The translations under genes and the position numbers were made by a program. From contig NZ_JAGGLS010000012.1 in the NCBI RefSeq assembly GCF_017874535.1, forward strand, positions 1-42,241: a stretch of DNA of 42,241 nt, in the 5' to 3' direction. The notes below the pieces were generated by a model. That model had not been told where the DNA came from. It saw nothing but the letters and a program-made list of their open reading frames with translations, and did not search any database. This document shows positions 18,322 through 26,308 of this stretch, one piece after another (position 1 is the first letter of the stretch; every line of letters starts with the position of its first letter). This DNA comes from Anaerococcus nagyae. Lineage in GTDB: Bacteria > Bacillota > Clostridia > Tissierellales > Peptoniphilaceae.

Positions 18322-21300
18322 CAATACCCCCTGCTAATTTAATTTTTTTATATAATCTATATGCAAAAGCCATGCTAGCTAGGGCAAGCATTAGTGCCAT
18401 AGGGGCTATGTTATCGATTATTCCTGTAGGTGGCGGTAGAGGTTGACTTTCAAATATCACTTCTACATTCTCTTCTATACTATCAAGACTTAATGTATTA
18501 CTATTATAAATATCACCCTTGTACTTATACTTCACGTATCGATTAGATTTTGATTCTATCTTTATATTTGTACTTCCATAAGGTATTTCGACATCAATAG
18601 TATTACCATTATCTACTTCGTATTCATCAGAATAGTTAGTATCTTCCAATGTGTAAGAGACAATGAATTTCTTATCCTCATCAGAGATATCATCGCCTGT
18701 GACATCATTTCTAATAGTCACTTTGTATTTGTCTCTCTCCCATATACCATAGAGAATATTTGGCATGTTTTCATCAGTTATCATTACTTCTTGATCAGGC
18801 TTGAAAATTTTTCCTTTAGTTGGATCTTCTGTTGTGTACCAGCCTAGGAAATGAAAACCTGTAGTGTTTGTAGCTCTTGGCTGTGGTAGCGTAATAGTAT
18901 CGTTATTTCTCAAATCTTCAGGTGGTCTATTATCATTTATACCATTTGGTAAATCTGATGGTTTATTTCTAGTTTCATATACTATATCGTCTAATTGACT
19001 ACCATTAGGAGAGATTTCTTTAAGGGTAAGTGTTGTAACCCTGTATTTGTTAAAGACTGGCTTAAACATAATGTTACCTATTACATTTACTATATCACCT
19101 GGTCGATAGATTTTATTTAGCATATTTGAATCTGTTACGCTAGTAAATTCTGAATTTTTATCTATAACCCAACCTTCAAAAACCTGGTCTTTTGGGACTT
19201 TTAATTTCATCCCAGTTGGATTGTTTGCATATGGAGGAAATTTGTAATCACCATCAATATATGGTGGTATTACTATGGCCTCTGCGTTGTTTACGTAGTC
19301 GTTTGGATCTGTGTAGATATAGTCGGTGCCGTCTTCTTGAGGAGCCTTGTACTTGACTCTATAGATTTGCGATAGAGGTCTAAATTCGTCTCCCACTGGG
19401 GCTAACCAAACAGGATATAAAAATAAATCGCTATAAACAGGATCACTGAAGTTATATTCTGTCAGTGTTCCGTTGATATATGCATACCACCTAAGCTCTG
19501 ACCCTGGGGTTTGTTGGGCAACGGGAGGTTTGTCAGCGCTAAGCTTAGTCTTATCGACAGCATCTCCCCTTTTTACTTTTAGTTCAATAACACCTGCTTC
19601 GGGGTTATTTCTCTGCTTATAAGCTCTAACTGTATATATTGGTTCTTCCCATTTGGCGTATAGTTTTAAGTTATTGTCGGGCATGGTCATTGATTTTAGA
19701 TCTAATGGATTGCCTGCACCGTTGGCATTTTCAAACCATCCAGCAAAAATTTGTCCTTCGCTATTTTTTGTTTGACCTATTATATAATTTTCTGGGGCAT
19801 ATTGGGCTAAGGAGGAATCATATAGAACGTTACTTCTTATGATATCAGGTCCATTACCATTAGTAGAAAAAGTTAGATCGTGTCTATTTCTCTGATAGTA
19901 AACCCACACCTCATTTTGTTCAGATGTCTTACCATCGGCGTGCTTTGTACTTGGTCTGGCGAAGTTGTTTCCTGGTCTTTCTACATATTTGTAGGTATAG
20001 CCTGGTATGGATTCACCACCAGTATAGCCTTGGAATGATGAGCTTAATTGAGATGTTTTGGCATCAAGCCTGATTAGCTGATTGGTCTCAACATCAATGA
20101 TTCTAACATTCCACTCATTGCTTCCTTCACGCCATGCTAATAGATTGTAGTTGTTTTTTGGCATCCTTGGAGGACTGGTCACAATTTGACCAGCTATACC
20201 ATTTTCCTTAAAAGTATAACCTGAAGGCAATTTTCTTAGAGCTTCCTCAAAATAAGGCTTGGTATCTGCTCCCCATTTTAATTCTACTTTTACAACGTCA
20301 ATCTCATAGAAAACATATGACTCAAAAATTCTAAATGTGAATCTATCCCTATCATAGTAGAGATTAATCTCTGTGGAGTCATCGCCTCTTATGATTTTTC
20401 GCTCATCAGCTCTGGCGAAATGTATCTTTTCATTATTCATTATAGTAGAAGATAGCTTATAAGAGCTTGAATCAGCATTCGTATATGTTCCTGCATTAGC
20501 AGTTCTTGTTTCAGATTTATATAGGGAGTAGCCACTATCATCAGCATTTTCCATAAAATGGTTGATCGTATATTTAACTACCCTAGGAGTCCAGACAGCA
20601 TAAAGGGTCATGTCTTTAGTGATAGGGGTGTTGGAATTGAATTGCCTTCCGTTTGGTGAAGACGACCAGTACTTAAAGTCATAGCCTGGCCTAACTGGTT
20701 TTGTCAAATCGCTTAAACTCAATTTGTCTCCACTATATACGACTTGCTTATTTACATGGGTTCCTCCTTGGGAATCAAAGGTAACTGTCAGAGCTTTTTT
20801 AAATACTGCATATAGGTCAAGTCTAACGAAATTGTCTGCGCCCTGTACACTTTGGATATAGTCCTTTGTGATTGGGGTGTTAAAGTCAAAAGCTTGGCTT
20901 CCTTCTGGCTCGAGAGCCCAGTGTGAGAATACAGTTCCACTTTCTCCTGGGATTACTGGTACATCTTCTGTTGTAACTTTATCACCTAGTGGTATTTCCT
21001 TAGTAGAGAGGACTTGATCCACATAGCTAATAGTTCCATCGCTATTTTCAACCTCTTTTCTATCTATGAAGTCGATATAGGCTACATCTGGATATTTTCC
21101 CTTAAGGTATATGATTTTAGGAGATGATTCTGTAACAGTGACCGGAGTTTCAAAATCGAATTTATCTCCAAAAGTATCTGTCTCTATATCATAATAATGC
21201 CAGCCTTCAAACTTACCCTTGTAGCTAAAGATAGGTAGTTCTGGTTCAATTAGCTTTTCACCATTTCTAACGGTTTGGATGTCCCATACTTCTCTGTCGC

Positions 21301-22795
21301 CATCTTTATTCCTATTTAAAAAAACAAATTTTATAGAATTAGCTTCAGGATCTGTCACCGCATAAATAGAAAAGCTTTCAGCCTTAAACGTTACAGTGTC
21401 ATTTATCTTTTTATCTACCGTAACTTTTTCTTCATGGGCAAATTCATCTTCCTTATGGTAAACTTCTACTTCCTTAGCTTTTCTTATTTTTTGATTGGTG
21501 ATTTGGACGTTAATATTATTTTGAGATGTAACTTTATATTCGTTATCATCCTCATCAAAGATTTTAATATCATAAGCAGCAAGTACTTCTTTGCCATCTA
21601 TTTTTATTTCTACTGGATATGCTTTAACTTTGGTACTTGCTGGCAATTGGCCTGATACTTTTATTTTTGTATTATCATTTGTCTTATCTGTATAAGATTG
21701 ATCTGTGTATATTTCAGCCAATAATTGTTGATAACTAAGTTTATTAGTATTTTCTACATTAGCATTATTTGTATCAGAAGGTTTTTCAGCATAGACTTTG
21801 TCTTTGTACTTATCATTTTTAGATGCTATGAATTCTTTTCTCAAGCTTTCTATTATTAGATCTGATTTTTCATCTTCTTTTTTATTAGATGTCGTTTCCT
21901 TTTTAGTAAAGTTTTCTAACAACTCTTTTGTTTTATCAACACTTTCTTTTTCCTCTAAAGAATTACCTTTATCTAAGCTTTCTACTTCCTTTACTATAGA
22001 TGAGACCTGCTTATTTTTAGTCTCTGATTCTTCTTTAGGATCAAGCTTCTCTTCATTTACTTTAATTTCCTTAGTAATAGCAAATTCATTTACTTTACTT
22101 TCAAGTCTTATTAAATTAGCTTGTTTTATAAAGTCATCTCTTGCTTTAAATTTTTTTCCTTTTTTATTTTTGTCATAAAGGAAAATTGAATTAATATCTT
22201 TTAATTCGCTTGATTTTATCTCTATTTTATATACATCCGAGTCTTTCTTATCATACTTTGTATCATCACCATAAAATATTTCAAATCCAAAGGCTAATAC
22301 ATTTTCCTCTTTAGGATCGTTTATTGGATTTTTTAGCTTATATGCCTTAATATAAGAGCTTTCTGGCATAGGGCCTGTGATCTTTATATCAACATCTGCA
22401 TCGCTAAGTGCTTTATAAGACCCATCTTCATATAAATTTGCACTTAAAGATTTATTTATTATCTTTTCATGTTCTTCTGTATTTATAACATCTTTTTTTT
22501 CTTCTACTTCTTGTGCTTCTTCTGTTTTCACTTCAGGTTCTTTTTCTTTAGAATCAGACATTGTCTCTTGCTCGCCATTATCTTTTGACTCCTTTATCTC
22601 GGGCTTAGCAAGTTCTGAGTTAGTGGAGTCTATCGGCAATTCTTCATTGTTTTCTTCGTTACTTTCTTCTTCTATGATGCTTGGAATATTATCTACTTGG
22701 TCACTAGCATAAGCTTTGCTAGCTGCAAGTGGAGTAATAGTTGAAGATATAAAAATAGAAAGAGCCATAATTGCAGACATTAACTTATATCTCAA
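18314..22795 (-). CDS. Pilus tip-type adhesin with InlB B-repeats
   Basis: A 1493-aa wall protein in the position of cpa in FCT islands. I chose TTG at 22795 because AAAGGGGG lies 10 bases upstream; the next in-frame ATG (22780) is too far from it. The signal peptide ends near AYA. A Glu/Lys-rich linker is followed by two copies of one beta domain (about residues 130-250 and 360-490). Then come about six to eight Listeria-Bacteroides/InlB B-type repeats, such as TVTFDSQGG...LYAVW, with a MucBP-like segment at about 800-870. PPPTG (1454-1458) is followed by a hydrophobic helix and a basic tail. PPPTG resembles the IPTG of the backbone pilin, so the same sortase may join them. Unlike GAS Cpa I see no thioester Cys. 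It is probably the adhesive tip, with the ligand unknown. Confidence 0.82.
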   Translation of the reverse strand: MRYKLMSAIMALSIFISSTITPLAASKAYASDQVDNIPSIIEEESNEENNEELPIDSTNSELAKPEIKESKDNGEQETMSDSKEKEPEVKTEEAQEVEEKKDVINTEEHEKIINKSLSANLYEDGSYKALSDADVDIKITGPMPESSYIKAYKLKNPINDPKEENVLAFGFEIFYGDDTKYDKKDSDVYKIEIKSSELKDINSIFLYDKNKKGKKFKARDDFIKQANLIRLESKVNEFAITKEIKVNEEKLDPKEESETKNKQVSSIVKEVESLDKGNSLEEKESVDKTKELLENFTKKETTSNKKEDEKSDLIIESLRKEFIASKNDKYKDKVYAEKPSDTNNANVENTNKLSYQQLLAEIYTDQSYTDKTNDNTKIKVSGQLPASTKVKAYPVEIKIDGKEVLAAYDIKIFDEDDNEYKVTSQNNINVQITNQKIRKAKEVEVYHKEDEFAHEEKVTVDKKINDTVTFKAESFSIYAVTDPEANSIKFVFLNRNKDGDREVWDIQTVRNGEKLIEPELPIFSYKGKFEGWHYYDIETDTFGDKFDFETPVTVTESSPKIIYLKGKYPDVAYIDFIDRKEVENSDGTISYVDQVLSTKEIPLGDKVTTEDVPVIPGESGTVFSHWALEPEGSQAFDFNTPITKDYIQSVQGADNFVRLDLYAVFKKALTVTFDSQGGTHVNKQVVYSGDKLSLSDLTKPVRPGYDFKYWSSSPNGRQFNSNTPITKDMTLYAVWTPRVVKYTINHFMENADDSGYSLYKSETRTANAGTYTNADSSSYKLSSTIMNNEKIHFARADERKIIRGDDSTEINLYYDRDRFTFRIFESYVFYEIDVVKVELKWGADTKPYFEEALRKLPSGYTFKENGIAGQIVTSPPRMPKNNYNLLAWREGSNEWNVRIIDVETNQLIRLDAKTSQLSSSFQGYTGGESIPGYTYKYVERPGNNFARPSTKHADGKTSEQNEVWVYYQRNRHDLTFSTNGNGPDIIRSNVLYDSSLAQYAPENYIIGQTKNSEGQIFAGWFENANGAGNPLDLKSMTMPDNNLKLYAKWEEPIYTVRAYKQRNNPEAGVIELKVKRGDAVDKTKLSADKPPVAQQTPGSELRWYAYINGTLTEYNFSDPVYSDLFLYPVWLAPVGDEFRPLSQIYRVKYKAPQEDGTDYIYTDPNDYVNNAEAIVIPPYIDGDYKFPPYANNPTGMKLKVPKDQVFEGWVIDKNSEFTSVTDSNMLNKIYRPGDIVNVIGNIMFKPVFNKYRVTTLTLKEISPNGSQLDDIVYETRNKPSDLPNGINDNRPPEDLRNNDTITLPQPRATNTTGFHFLGWYTTEDPTKGKIFKPDQEVMITDENMPNILYGIWERDKYKVTIRNDVTGDDISDEDKKFIVSYTLEDTNYSDEYEVDNGNTIDVEIPYGSTNIKIESKSNRYVKYKYKGDIYNSNTLSLDSIEENVEVIFESQPLPPPTGIIDNIAPMALMLALASMAFAYRLYKKIKLAGGIDG

Positions 22796-22887
22796 ATGTA
22801 GCAGTCCCCCTTTCTTAATTAAGTTATGATTTTTATTTTATTATTTGAATCATTATTAGATTAAAGTTTAACTAAATTTAACCACAT

Positions 22888-22916
22888 TTTATACATATTT
22901 CAATCCTTATCATCAA
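22888..22916 (-). promoter_or_regulatory. Candidate promoter of tip-adhesin/pilus operon
   Basis: On the minus strand TTGATG (22916-22911), a 17-base spacer, then TATAAA (22893-22888). This gives a leader of about 85 bases before the TTG start at 22795. Confidence 0.5.
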
Positions 22917-22982
22917 CTTTTTACATTGATTTTACTTAACAAAATATTGAGACATCCCCATTTAAAAGTTAAAACATTTACA

Positions 22983-22997
22983 CTAGTATTCCACTAG
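22983..22997. promoter_or_regulatory. Near-palindrome CTAGTATTCCACTAG, candidate operator
   Basis: Its reverse complement, CTAGTGGAATACTAG, differs by one base from the site at 14730-14744. It lies about 66 bases upstream of the operon's -35 box, a position that suits an activator. Confidence 0.4.
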
Positions 22998-23298
22998 GAA
23001 TTACCAGATTTTTGTTCGTTCTTATATCATAATTACCCAAATTATTAAGTTATTCTTGTTATTATCAAAAAACATAGCAAATTCAATAAAGATTAGCAAA
23101 ATTCTTTATATAGTCTTAATCTTCCAGTAAGCTATGATTAAGCAATATTTAAAAAGTATATTCACATATTTTCCCTCTCCTTTATATTTTTTACCATTTT
23201 ATAAAAGTTTAATAAAATATGAGGTATTTTTTGCAAATATAGTAAATTCCAACTATATTTTTACTCGGTCAACAGGAAAATAATAAGAAAAATAAAAA

Positions 23299-23388
23299 TC
23301 CACCCTCTTCGAATAAATCGGAGTGAAGAAAGTTATTTCATATACTTTATATCTTTCCGCTCACTTTATTTTATCGAAATGGGTGGTC
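23299..23388. repeat. Palindromic copy of dispersed intergenic repeat
   Basis: CCACCC (23300-23305) and TTCGA (23308-23312) pair with TCGAA (23374-23378) and GGGTGG (23381-23386), giving an imperfect hairpin of about 90 bases. The right arm, TTTCCGCTCAC then ATCGAAATGG, matches the repeat at 32573-32606. It ends five bases from the stop codon of the last sortase gene, so it may also act as its terminator. Confidence 0.55.
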
Positions 23389-23392
23389 GATC

Positions 23393-24295
23393 TTACTTAG
23401 TTGACTCTATATTCACTTTTAATCTTTTTATAAATCTTATAAGGGTCAGGATAAATAATATTATTCCTAATACTGCAAATACTAAAGTAGCAACTCTAGT
23501 CATTCTTACCATCTTATCTGTTTTTGCTAAGCTATTTTGTTCATTCTCACTTTGCGGCAATTCTTTACCTGGTATAGCAAATTCCTCTGCTATAGCACCT
23601 TCATCTCTATAGCAATTTACTAAAAGTCTATTTGGTCTTGGTGGCATAAAAGGACTACAGGTCATAAGAGTTATGATATCTGCATCTCCTCTTGGAGCTA
23701 ACTTGTCCCAATCATAAGGATCAATTACTTCCTTATCATGAACTACATAGCGCATGGTTTGTTCTGCTCTTTCTACATACACATAGTCACCCTCTTTTAA
23801 TTGATTTATATATAGGAAGTATGTATCAGTCCACCAGCCTCTATGACCTGCTATTACTGATCTTGTTCCAGCTCCGCCAACTGGTATAGATGACCCATCC
23901 ACTTGTGCTACCCCTCTTGATATATGGTCTAGGGTCGCATCTAGATACAAAGGCAAGTACTTATCTAGTTTTGGAATAGAAAGATAGGCAAACGGAACAT
24001 TTGTTTTGGTAAATTTTGCATATCTTGTTTGATAGTCCTCTGTTGTAAATGGATCTGATACTGTTATATCACTATCTCTTACAGTTTGATTGTATTCTTT
24101 TGCATTGGCATTTTCCTCTTCTACTTCTGCTTTATCTCTTTGATTTTGAAGTTTTTCGAATTTTTTTTGTGATTGCCTTGCAGAATAATCATTTATTGTT
24201 CTTCTTGTAAGTGGAATAGTTATAAAAAGCAATCCTACTAGGATAAGTAAGTATCCAATAGTACTACTTTTTGTAAGTTTTAATCGATTCTTCAA
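23393..24295 (-). CDS. Class C pilin sortase (divergent third copy)
   Basis: A 300-aa membrane transpeptidase that polymerises pilins or incorporates accessory subunits. It has an N-terminal helix (about 12-29) and a coiled region. The class C lid motif DPF is at 81-83, catalytic His151 is in AGHRGWW, and Cys213 is in TCSPF, followed by Arg223. A C-terminal membrane helix (about 262-287) is typical of class C. The sequence after the Cys (MPPRPNRLLVN) differs from the two upstream sortases (MINxHRLLVRGHR), so substrate choice may differ. It starts at TTG, 32 bases inside the preceding sortase gene, with GAGG upstream. It is the last gene of the pilin/sortase cluster. Confidence 0.85.
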   Translation of the reverse strand: MKNRLKLTKSSTIGYLLILVGLLFITIPLTRRTINDYSARQSQKKFEKLQNQRDKAEVEEENANAKEYNQTVRDSDITVSDPFTTEDYQTRYAKFTKTNVPFAYLSIPKLDKYLPLYLDATLDHISRGVAQVDGSSIPVGGAGTRSVIAGHRGWWTDTYFLYINQLKEGDYVYVERAEQTMRYVVHDKEVIDPYDWDKLAPRGDADIITLMTCSPFMPPRPNRLLVNCYRDEGAIAEEFAIPGKELPQSENEQNSLAKTDKMVRMTRVATLVFAVLGIILFILTLIRFIKRLKVNIESTK

Positions 24296-25145
24296 TGGTG
24301 TTTACCTCATTTCTAAGAGAGCTTCTTCTTCTATGTTCTTTAATAACAAATATTATAAGCAGAGCCACCAATGGTAACATTATCAAAAATAATTGGAAAA
24401 AGTCGTATTTCTGACTCTTTGTATTGGCTACTCCATCGTCTATAGCTGCTTGATAAGGGATTCTATGGCCTCTTACTAGAAGCCTATGAGAATTAATCAT
24501 ATAAGGTGTACAAGTTAAAAGAGTTGCATAATCATGACCTTCTTCTACTAATACCGGCTGAAAATCAGATGGATCTACAACTTGTATCTTATCCACTTGA
24601 TATGCAAGTGTATCCTCAATATTGTGTATATAAAATACATCACCTTCTACAAGTTGATCAAGATTTCTAAAGAGTTTAGCATTAGGAAGTCCTCTATGCC
24701 CCGTAATAACTGTATGAGTATTATTACCTCCAATTGGTAAGGATGTACCTTCAAGGTGGCCACATCCTTTTTCTAAAACTTCATCACTAGTTCCAGCATA
24801 TATTGGTAAATCTTGACCAATCTTAGGTATCTCAACGTGACCTAACATTTCATTTATTTCAAGCATTCTAGCATATTCAGCTCGTCCTTCCTTTTCTTTT
24901 TGCGTGAAGGGATCAGCAAGCCTAGCTGGGTCTAATGTACGGTTATAAGCGCGAGCAAGATCCATACGTTTAGCAATTTCTTCCTTATTTGTACTATCAC
25001 TTTCTTTCTTAAACTCGACAACCTCTCCCTCAGACTCTATCTCATAATACTTTTGACTTATTAATGGATAAGCAAAAATTATAAGTCCTGTGATAAAGAT
25101 TAAAAAAAATGGTAAGTTTTTCTTAATTCTATCTTTTCTATTCAT
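24264..25145 (-). CDS. Class C pilin sortase (second copy)
   Basis: A 293-aa class C sortase with an N-terminal membrane helix (about 11-30) and lid motif DPF (78-80). His150 is in TGHRG, Cys212 in LLTCTPY, and Arg221 in HRLLVRGHR; the C-terminal membrane helix is at about 247-267. It is a close paralogue of the 25138-26208 gene, sharing stretches such as YAGTSxxxLxKGxGHLEGTSLP, which points to duplication. ATG at 25145 has GGAGA upstream and overlaps the preceding gene by 8 bases. The three sortases are almost certainly co-translated. Confidence 0.88.
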   Translation of the reverse strand: MNRKDRIKKNLPFFLIFITGLIIFAYPLISQKYYEIESEGEVVEFKKESDSTNKEEIAKRMDLARAYNRTLDPARLADPFTQKEKEGRAEYARMLEINEMLGHVEIPKIGQDLPIYAGTSDEVLEKGCGHLEGTSLPIGGNNTHTVITGHRGLPNAKLFRNLDQLVEGDVFYIHNIEDTLAYQVDKIQVVDPSDFQPVLVEEGHDYATLLTCTPYMINSHRLLVRGHRIPYQAAIDDGVANTKSQKYDFFQLFLIMLPLVALLIIFVIKEHRRRSSLRNEVNTIEESIKTYKK

Positions 25146-26208
25146 TCATATCTCCGCTTGAATCTTTATCTGAGGTATTTCTCATTTGCTCAAACATGTC
25201 TGTGCCAGTTGAATTTGATCTGCTAGTATTAGATCTGCCGTTCATAAACATATTTTTTAGATTTTCTTGTTCTTTACGTATTTCTTCAAGTCTAGCATAG
25301 TAATCTTTGTTTTCTCTTCTAAGCTTGATAAGTCTAATTATAAGTACCAAGATTAAGAAAAGAGCTACAAAAAATAGTATTCTAAATATCCAATTTGCTT
25401 TATTTGTTCTAATCAATTCTTCATCCACAGCAGGTACGTATGGTACTCTGTGCCCCCTTACTAAAAGTCTATGTGTGTTAATCATTAACGGTGTACAAGT
25501 TAAAAGTGTAACATAATCATGACCTGGAGATACTAATAAATCATTGAAGTTCGATGGTTCTACTACTTTTATTTGATCAACTTGGTAGGCCATGACTCCT
25601 TCGATATTGTGTACGTAAAACTTATCTCCAATTTCTAATTCTCTAAGATTGGTAAAAAGCGTAGCCTCAGGGAGACCTGAGTGAGCAGTAAGAACTGAAT
25701 GTGTACTATTACCTCCTACCGGAAGAGATGTGCCCTCCAAATGGCCTACACCCTTTTGTAAAATATCTTCGCTAGTACCTGCATAGATAGGTAGGTCTTG
25801 GTTAATCCTCGGTATTTCAACATGTCCTATCATCTCAGCAACTTCTAACATACGAGCGTATTCCTTACGTCCCTCTTCTTGTTTTTTTCTGGTGTAAGGA
25901 TCATCTGCTATATCACCTGTTAGTGACTCATTGTAGGCATGGGCTAGGTCAATACGCCTTTTAATTTCTTCTGTTGAAAGTTGATCTGTACCTGATTTAA
26001 AAGTATCTAATTGATTACCAGAATCAACACGATAATATATACGGTTAATTGCTGGGTACAGCATAACAGCCAAACCAATTAGAAATATAAATCTCCAAAT
26101 CCACTTTGACGCTTTTGATTGAGGCTTTTTTTTCTTTTTGACCTTTTTTTTAGAATCTGACTTATTCAGATTTTCTTTTGTATTTTGTTTTTTCTTTTTA
26201 AAAGCCAT
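25138..26208 (-). CDS. Class C pilin sortase (first copy, long basic N-terminus)
   Basis: A 356-aa class C sortase. A strongly basic, Lys-rich cytoplasmic extension (residues 1-34) precedes the membrane helix (about 36-52). The lid motif is DPY (103-105), His176 is in TAHSG, Cys238 in LLTCTPL, and Arg247 in HRLLVRGHR. The C-terminal helix is at about 272-292, followed by a charged tail of about 60 residues that is longer than in its two neighbours. It is the first sortase after the Cna-B pilin gene, separated from it by a terminator-like hairpin, and is the likely main polymerase for that pilin. Confidence 0.88.
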   Translation of the reverse strand: MAFKKKKQNTKENLNKSDSKKKVKKKKKPQSKASKWIWRFIFLIGLAVMLYPAINRIYYRVDSGNQLDTFKSGTDQLSTEEIKRRIDLAHAYNESLTGDIADDPYTRKKQEEGRKEYARMLEVAEMIGHVEIPRINQDLPIYAGTSEDILQKGVGHLEGTSLPVGGNSTHSVLTAHSGLPEATLFTNLRELEIGDKFYVHNIEGVMAYQVDQIKVVEPSNFNDLLVSPGHDYVTLLTCTPLMINTHRLLVRGHRVPYVPAVDEELIRTNKANWIFRILFFVALFLILVLIIRLIKLRRENKDYYARLEEIRKEQENLKNMFMNGRSNTSRSNSTGTDMFEQMRNTSDKDSSGDMNE

Positions 26209-26234
26209 ATACCCTCTCTATTAGCTATCATTTT

Positions 26235-26264
26235 AAAAAGGGTCTCACAATAGAGACCCTTTTT
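26235..26264 (-). terminator. Hairpin between pilin and sortase genes
   Basis: A perfect 12-bp stem, AAAAAGGGTCTC (26235-26246) with GAGACCCTTTTT (26253-26264), around a 6-base loop and followed by T-rich DNA on the minus strand. No clear promoter follows it before the sortase start at 26208. Partial termination would therefore give more pilin than sortase mRNA. Confidence 0.8.
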
Positions 26265-26308
26265 ATGTTAATTTGTAATTGTCCTTAGCTTAATTCTTGT
26301 AATAAGAC

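Larger units (their letters stand above)
22796..23392. other. Promoter region of FCT-like operon, plus repeat element
   Basis: No supportable gene is seen. The stretch holds a minus-strand promoter (22888-22916), a candidate operator palindrome (22983-22997), AT-rich DNA, and a palindromic dispersed repeat at 23299-23388 that abuts the sortase stop codon. Confidence 0.6.

Noticed and set aside
23120-23190. Minus-strand AGGAGAGGG followed by ATGTGA or a GTG frame of 19 codons
   Set aside because: The ATG is followed at once by a stop and the GTG peptide is short with no recognisable feature. The purine stretch is not enough for a gene call.
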